Source: Paraburkholderia dilworthii | Lineage (GTDB): Bacteria > Pseudomonadota > Gammaproteobacteria > Burkholderiales > Burkholderiaceae | Assembly: GCF_000472525.1 (NCBI RefSeq) | Contig: NZ_AWZT01000033.1 | Coordinates: forward strand, 21,929-85,928 | Reading direction: 5' to 3' | Length of the DNA stretch: 64,000 nucleotides | Shown: positions 60,062-64,000 of the stretch, piece by piece | Layout: the number at the start of each line of letters is the position of its first letter | How positions within the stretch are numbered: the stretch's first letter is position 1 | The notes under the pieces: generated by a model | Seen by the model: the letters and a program-made list of their open reading frames with translations, nothing else | Told to the model about the DNA's origin: nothing | Databases searched by the model: none | Position numbers and translations under genes: made by a program

Positions 60062-61354
60062 TTAAGTCTTGACGCAGCGAAACCCCGCATAAACGTACTG
60101 ATAATGCGGCTGAAACCAGTTTCGAAATGTCGGCCGTAACATGCATTGCGCAGTACGCGCCGATCCGCCCTTCAGCACGTAATGTTTCCCGTCGAAGAAG
60201 TTGGCCGAGTAACCCAGATAGAACGGAAACGGTTCGAAGCCCGGCAACGCGTCGAACAAAGTCGATGTCCACTCCCAGCCATTGCCGAACTGGCCTTCCA
60301 CGCCGAACGCGCTCACGTTGTCGGGATAAGCGTCGACCGGCCGCGGATCCCAACTGCGGAAATCGAAGTTGCCCGCGCCCCGATGCGGCGCGCCTTGGGC
60401 CGCGCGCTGCCATTGCGCTTCCGTGGGCAGCGCCTTGCCGGCCCAGCGCGCATAGGCGCTCGCCTCGGCGTGGCTCACGTACGCGGGCCAGTCGAGCGGA
60501 AGCGGTACTTCGTCGAACATCGTGCGCAGCGTCCATTCGCCGCGTTGGCCGCTGGCGCCGCGCCGCGACCAGCATGCGGGATGCTCGATGCGCTCGGCTT
60601 CTTTCCACGCCCAGTCTTCTTTCGACCACCACTTCGGCTCGCGATAACCACCGGCTTCAATGAACTCCAGGAATGCGCCGTTCGTGACCATGTAGCGGTC
60701 TATCTCGAAGGCGGGCACGTCGACGTGCAATTCGCCAAACTCGTTGTCCCAGCCGAAGCGGCAGCCGTCGCGCGGCAGGCCGAGCACGGCTGAACCGGCA
60801 GGCACGCCGACCATCGGCGACAAGCTGTTCACGCGTCCCGGACCTTCCGCCACAGGCTCGCGCAGGTCGGTGACTTTCTGTTCGAGCGGTAATTGATGAA
60901 GCATGTAGGCAAGCGTCTCGGCGTGCATCAACCGATGCTCGATCGCGACGTTCAGCAATTGCCCGGATGCATCGACTCGCGCCGAGTCGGTGAGCGCCCG
61001 CAGTTCGCGGTCGATCTGCTCGCGAACATGCAAACCGTACTTGCGCACGATATCTAGCGAAGGCCAGTCGTCAGGCTGGTCGGTCGGAAAACCACCGTCG
61101 ACGGGATCGATACCGAATGCGAATAGCTGATCGAGCTGCGGATCGAACGCGGGCAGATCGAACAGACGCTGATCCAACAGATTACGGTCGAAAGCTTCCA
61201 GGTGACCGATATAAAACACGATCCGGTGCCGTTCGCGGATCGGTCTTTCGTACAGGAATTCGGGCTTGACGATGGAAAAGAGGGCGTCGGTGACTTGACG
61301 CGCGTCGATCAGACGCTGGACGAGCGGGTGATGCGGACCGGGATCGCGGTTCAT
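60062..61354 (-). CDS. EgtB/SenA-like sulfoxide or selenoneine synthase (DinB plus FGE-sulfatase domains)
   Basis: 430 residues. The N-terminal DinB-like domain carries the iron ligand set His51, His140 and His144 (EHRLMHAET), as in EgtB. The C-terminal FGE-sulfatase fold runs from about 200 to the end with GNGWEWTSTLFD and YVLKGGSART...FRNWFQPHYQYVYAGFR. EgtB joins hercynine to a sulfur donor; SenA uses a selenosugar. EgtD, SenB and SenC are not in the window, so which of the two it is remains open. AGGAG lies 10 nt before the ATG. Confidence 0.85.
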   Translation of the reverse strand: MNRDPGPHHPLVQRLIDARQVTDALFSIVKPEFLYERPIRERHRIVFYIGHLEAFDRNLLDQRLFDLPAFDPQLDQLFAFGIDPVDGGFPTDQPDDWPSLDIVRKYGLHVREQIDRELRALTDSARVDASGQLLNVAIEHRLMHAETLAYMLHQLPLEQKVTDLREPVAEGPGRVNSLSPMVGVPAGSAVLGLPRDGCRFGWDNEFGELHVDVPAFEIDRYMVTNGAFLEFIEAGGYREPKWWSKEDWAWKEAERIEHPACWSRRGASGQRGEWTLRTMFDEVPLPLDWPAYVSHAEASAYARWAGKALPTEAQWQRAAQGAPHRGAGNFDFRSWDPRPVDAYPDNVSAFGVEGQFGNGWEWTSTLFDALPGFEPFPFYLGYSANFFDGKHYVLKGGSARTAQCMLRPTFRNWFQPHYQYVYAGFRCVKT

Positions 61355-61489
61355 TTCGCCGGGTCTCCTTGCGGGGGACGGACTAAACAAAGACTGTACC
61401 CGCTCGCAGGGGCCGTGCCAAGGCACAAGACCTGCCGGAAAAACGTGGAAAGGGCGACCGCCGCGCGTTGCGCGCCCGTTCCGTCTAGC

Positions 61490-62311
61490 TCAAACCTGGC
61501 GCAAGCCGTCCAGATCGACGATGCGAATATGCTTGCCTTGCGTGTCGATCAGGCCGCGTTTTTGAAATCTTGACAGGGTGCGGCTCACGGTTTCGAGCGT
61601 CATCCCGAGGTAGCTGCCCATGTCCTCGCGCGTCATTCGCAGATTGAACTCCGCCCATGAATAACCGCGCTGCGCGTTGCGTTCCGACACGTCGAGCAGA
61701 AAAGCCGCGACTCGCTCGTCGGCGGAAAGCGAGCCGAGCACCATCATCTGGGCCGCTTCGCGCACGATCTGCTCGCCCAGCAGTTTATGCAGACGCTCCT
61801 GCATCGAGCCGATTTCGCGGCACAGCGACTTCAGCGCGGTGTACGGAACGATGCACACCGTGCTGTCTTCGAGCGCGAGGGCGCTGCATGCGTGCCGGTC
61901 GTCGCTGATGCCGTCGAGGCCTAACGCCTCCCCCGCGAGCCGCAGCCCCGTAACCTGTTCGCGCCCGTCCCGATGCGCCATGACCGTTTTCATCGAGCCG
62001 GAGCGCACCGCGTAGATGCTGTCGAAACGGTCGCCGCTGCGGTACAGCGCTTCGCCGCGATGCACCGAGCGCGCTGAGCAGATCAGCGTTTCGAGCTTCG
62101 ACAACTCGTCGGGCGACAAGCCTTGCGGCATGCACAGCTGCCGCATCGCACAGCTGGAGCAGCGCGCGGCGCTGCGAGTGCCGGTGCGCCCGGCGGCCCG
62201 CGGCGTCGAGCGGCGGCTGCCTCGCAGCGGCGGCGAACTGACGGCCGGGCCGGCCTGAACGACGGAATCGGTGGCGCTGGCGGCGCTAGCAACAACGGTA
62301 GGAGTAAGCAT
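61490..62311 (-). CDS. FNR-type Crp/Fnr regulator
   Basis: 273 residues from ATG 62311; the frame is open further up and the start is uncertain because no good ribosome binding site is seen. The N-terminal cluster motif C-x2-C-x5-C (Cys51, Cys54, Cys60) and a fourth Cys153 (EDSTVCIVPY) match the [4Fe-4S] ligands of E. coli FNR. The helix-turn-helix has MTREDMGSYLGMTLETVSRTLSRF with the E..SR contact residues for TTGAT half sites. It should switch genes on under low oxygen. It follows no operon partner. Confidence 0.9.
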   Translation of the reverse strand: MLTPTVVASAASATDSVVQAGPAVSSPPLRGSRRSTPRAAGRTGTRSAARCSSCAMRQLCMPQGLSPDELSKLETLICSARSVHRGEALYRSGDRFDSIYAVRSGSMKTVMAHRDGREQVTGLRLAGEALGLDGISDDRHACSALALEDSTVCIVPYTALKSLCREIGSMQERLHKLLGEQIVREAAQMMVLGSLSADERVAAFLLDVSERNAQRGYSWAEFNLRMTREDMGSYLGMTLETVSRTLSRFQKRGLIDTQGKHIRIVDLDGLRQV

Positions 62312-62795
62312 GTCTGAGCCAGTAGCAGGAGGTAATGCCCGATTGTCCCACCGGCCCTGTCCCCTGTTTAGCGGCAAAATGACGCGCGCCAGCGCGCCCG
62401 CCTTTTGCGCGATATCACGGCTTTGCGCGGCGGCTCTGAGGCGTCCCGATCGGGTCCTTGAGCGGCAAACGTCCTGACTCATCCCTCGCCACAAAAAGCG
62501 CCTTTCCAACGCCAGCGCAAACGTTTGGCGAATTTTTCACTTTCTCGCGCGGGCGACTCTCAAGGTTTCGAAATTTGTGTCGTCATATCCTCTGAGGAAT
62601 GCGACGGCAACGAGAAAGGGGCGGATTACACGCGCCCGCGTCGGCGCGCGCCGGCAGTCCCGGCGTCATCGAAGTGAACCGCCTTGGGACAGGGCGGATC
62701 TTTTCACGCCGAAGCGCCCGGAGGCGCGGCACTGCCGCGGCCGCTCCGGCTGCTTCGCGACAACTTTTATCGTGCGGTTGGGTAAGGAATTAGAC
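62312..62795. other. 484-bp spacer between divergent fnr-type and chemoreceptor genes
   Basis: No supported gene. It should hold promoters for both neighbours. I found no FNR box and no convincing flagellar sigma-28 promoter by eye. The upstream-extended frame of the FNR-type gene covers 62312-62509. Confidence 0.4.
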
Positions 62796-64000
62796 ATGAA
62801 GATTTCGAATTTGAGAATCGGGGTTCGTCTCGGCTCCGCCTTCGCGCTGATGGTCGCGCTTCTCGTCGGCACGGCCGTCGTGGGCATCGAACATCTCGAG
62901 TCCACGAACACGAAGATGGATGAGATCGTCAGTAATCGCTACACGCTGATTGCGCTCAGCAATCAGATCAAGAGCAACGGCTACAAGGCGAACGGCATCC
63001 TCAGCAACCTGTTGCTGACCACCTCGCCGGATAAGGCCAAGCAGTATATGGACGACTACGCGGCCATCCGCAAAGCCAACGCGCAAGCGTACGCGGAGCT
63101 TGAAAAGCACCTGACGAGCGATGAGACGAGGGCATTGTTCAAGCAGCAGTTCGACGCACGCTCGGCCTACGGCGTGAGCGTGAAGAGCTTTTTCGATCTG
63201 GTAAGCAAGAATCAGCAGCAGGAAGCTCGCGATGTCTATCAGGGCGACATGGCGCGGCTTCAGGAGGCTTACTACGTGCTCGTCGACAAGATGGTCGACG
63301 TGCAGGCCGAGCGGATGGCGCGCGATGTCGCCGATGCAGTTGCAGAAGCGCATCGCGCGAAGATCCAGATGATCCTGCTGGCGCTGATCGCGACGTTGAT
63401 CGCGATCGCCACGGGCATCTTCATCACGCGCACCATCACGCGGCCGATCAACCGCGCGGTGAGCCTCGCGGAGGCGGTCGCGGCCGGCGACCTCACGCAT
63501 CACCTGCATGTCGACACGACCGATGAAGTAGGGCGCCTTCTGACCGCGCTCGAACGCATGACCGGCAATCTGCACGGGATCGTCGCGCAGGTGCGCCAGG
63601 GCACGGACACGATTAGCCAGGCAACGCGCGAAGTGGCGAGCGGCAACATGGACCTGTCGAGCCGCACCGAGCATCAGGCGAGCTCGCTCGAAGAAACCGC
63701 GGCTGCAATGGAGCAGCTCACGTCGACGGTCAAGCAGAACGCCGACAACGCACGCGAAGCGAACCAGCTTGCGTCGAATGCTTCGGACGTCGCGGTGAAA
63801 GGCGGCGACGCCGTGAACCAGGTCGTCAGCACGATGAGCGCGATCAACGACTCGTCGCGCAGGATCGTGGAGATCATCGGCGTGATCGACGGCATCGCAT
63901 TCCAGACGAATATTCTCGCGCTCAACGCTGCCGTGGAAGCGGCGCGTGCCGGCGAGCACGGCCGCGGTTTCGCGGTGGTCGCGAGCGAAGTACGCGGGCT
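62796..64000 (+). CDS. Methyl-accepting chemotaxis protein (3' partial)
   Basis: The ATG at 62796 follows AAGGA; the frame runs off the window after 401 codons. Membrane segment 1 (about 12-32), a periplasmic four-helix bundle of about 160 residues (Tar/4HB type, with EHLESTNTKMDEIVSNRY), membrane segment 2 (about 190-210), HAMP, and the signalling domain with IDGIAFQTNILALNAAVEAARAGE at the tip. About 110 residues are missing from the end. Ligand unknown. It differs from the Cache-type receptor at 27518. Confidence 0.93.
   Translation, partial: MKISNLRIGVRLGSAFALMVALLVGTAVVGIEHLESTNTKMDEIVSNRYTLIALSNQIKSNGYKANGILSNLLLTTSPDKAKQYMDDYAAIRKANAQAYAELEKHLTSDETRALFKQQFDARSAYGVSVKSFFDLVSKNQQQEARDVYQGDMARLQEAYYVLVDKMVDVQAERMARDVADAVAEAHRAKIQMILLALIATLIAIATGIFITRTITRPINRAVSLAEAVAAGDLTHHLHVDTTDEVGRLLTALERMTGNLHGIVAQVRQGTDTISQATREVASGNMDLSSRTEHQASSLEETAAAMEQLTSTVKQNADNAREANQLASNASDVAVKGGDAVNQVVSTMSAINDSSRRIVEIIGVIDGIAFQTNILALNAAVEAARAGEHGRGFAVVASEVRG

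Noticed and set aside
1..64000. tRNA genes, CRISPR arrays, integrases, insertion sequences, riboswitches
   Set aside because: Looked for on both strands by eye; no GGTTCGAATCC-type loop in a cloverleaf context, no regular repeat-spacer pattern and no transposase motifs were seen.

Overview
The window is GC-rich DNA from a betaproteobacterium of the Burkholderiaceae, most likely Paraburkholderia or Caballeronia. The basis is high GC with strong third-position bias, two OmpC-type porins of the burkholderial style, many LysR and family-5 binding proteins, and lineage-typical small proteins. It reads as a catabolic and sensory part of a large multireplicon genome. I see no tRNA, rRNA, CRISPR array, integrase or intact insertion sequence.

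Layout. 1-17 kb: amide/hydantoin-type catabolism. It holds HyuB (5' end outside the window), two paralogous Tat-exported family-5 binding proteins, two flavoenzymes, and an operon of a sigma-54 activator, a DUF917 protein and an Asp/Glu/hydantoin racemase. 17-24 kb: two LysR regulators and a probable lysine/2-aminoadipate branch (DUF1338 2-oxoadipate dioxygenase, AmaB-type dehydrogenase, DAO-family oxidase). 25-38 kb: porin, chemoreceptor, NhaR, CBS protein, Tim44-like protein, orphan YejA-like binding protein, stand-alone CheB and a PAS hybrid kinase. 38-42 kb: a two-partner secretion pair. 42-46 kb: XRE-cupin/GNAT operon and an AraC/SDR divergent pair. 45.9-49.5 kb: a two-gene operon of a ketoacyl synthase III-like enzyme and a CqsS-like membrane hybrid kinase, the best candidate here for an undescribed signalling system. 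49.9-54.3 kb: operon for sugar-acid oxidation (mandelate racemase-type dehydratase, internally duplicated membrane protein, gluconate dehydrogenase subunit 3-like protein, GMC oxidoreductase). 54.8-64 kb: beta-propeller lipoprotein, OmpR regulator, second porin, universal stress protein behind two matching dyads, EgtB/SenA-like enzyme, FNR-type regulator and a chemoreceptor cut by the window end.

Gene decay is a theme. I find remnants of an MFS transporter, a DUF4382 lipoprotein, a cytochrome c, a PAP2 phosphatase, a histidine kinase and a chemoreceptor, each beside intact genes. Functions come from motifs and family knowledge read by eye; no database search was run.
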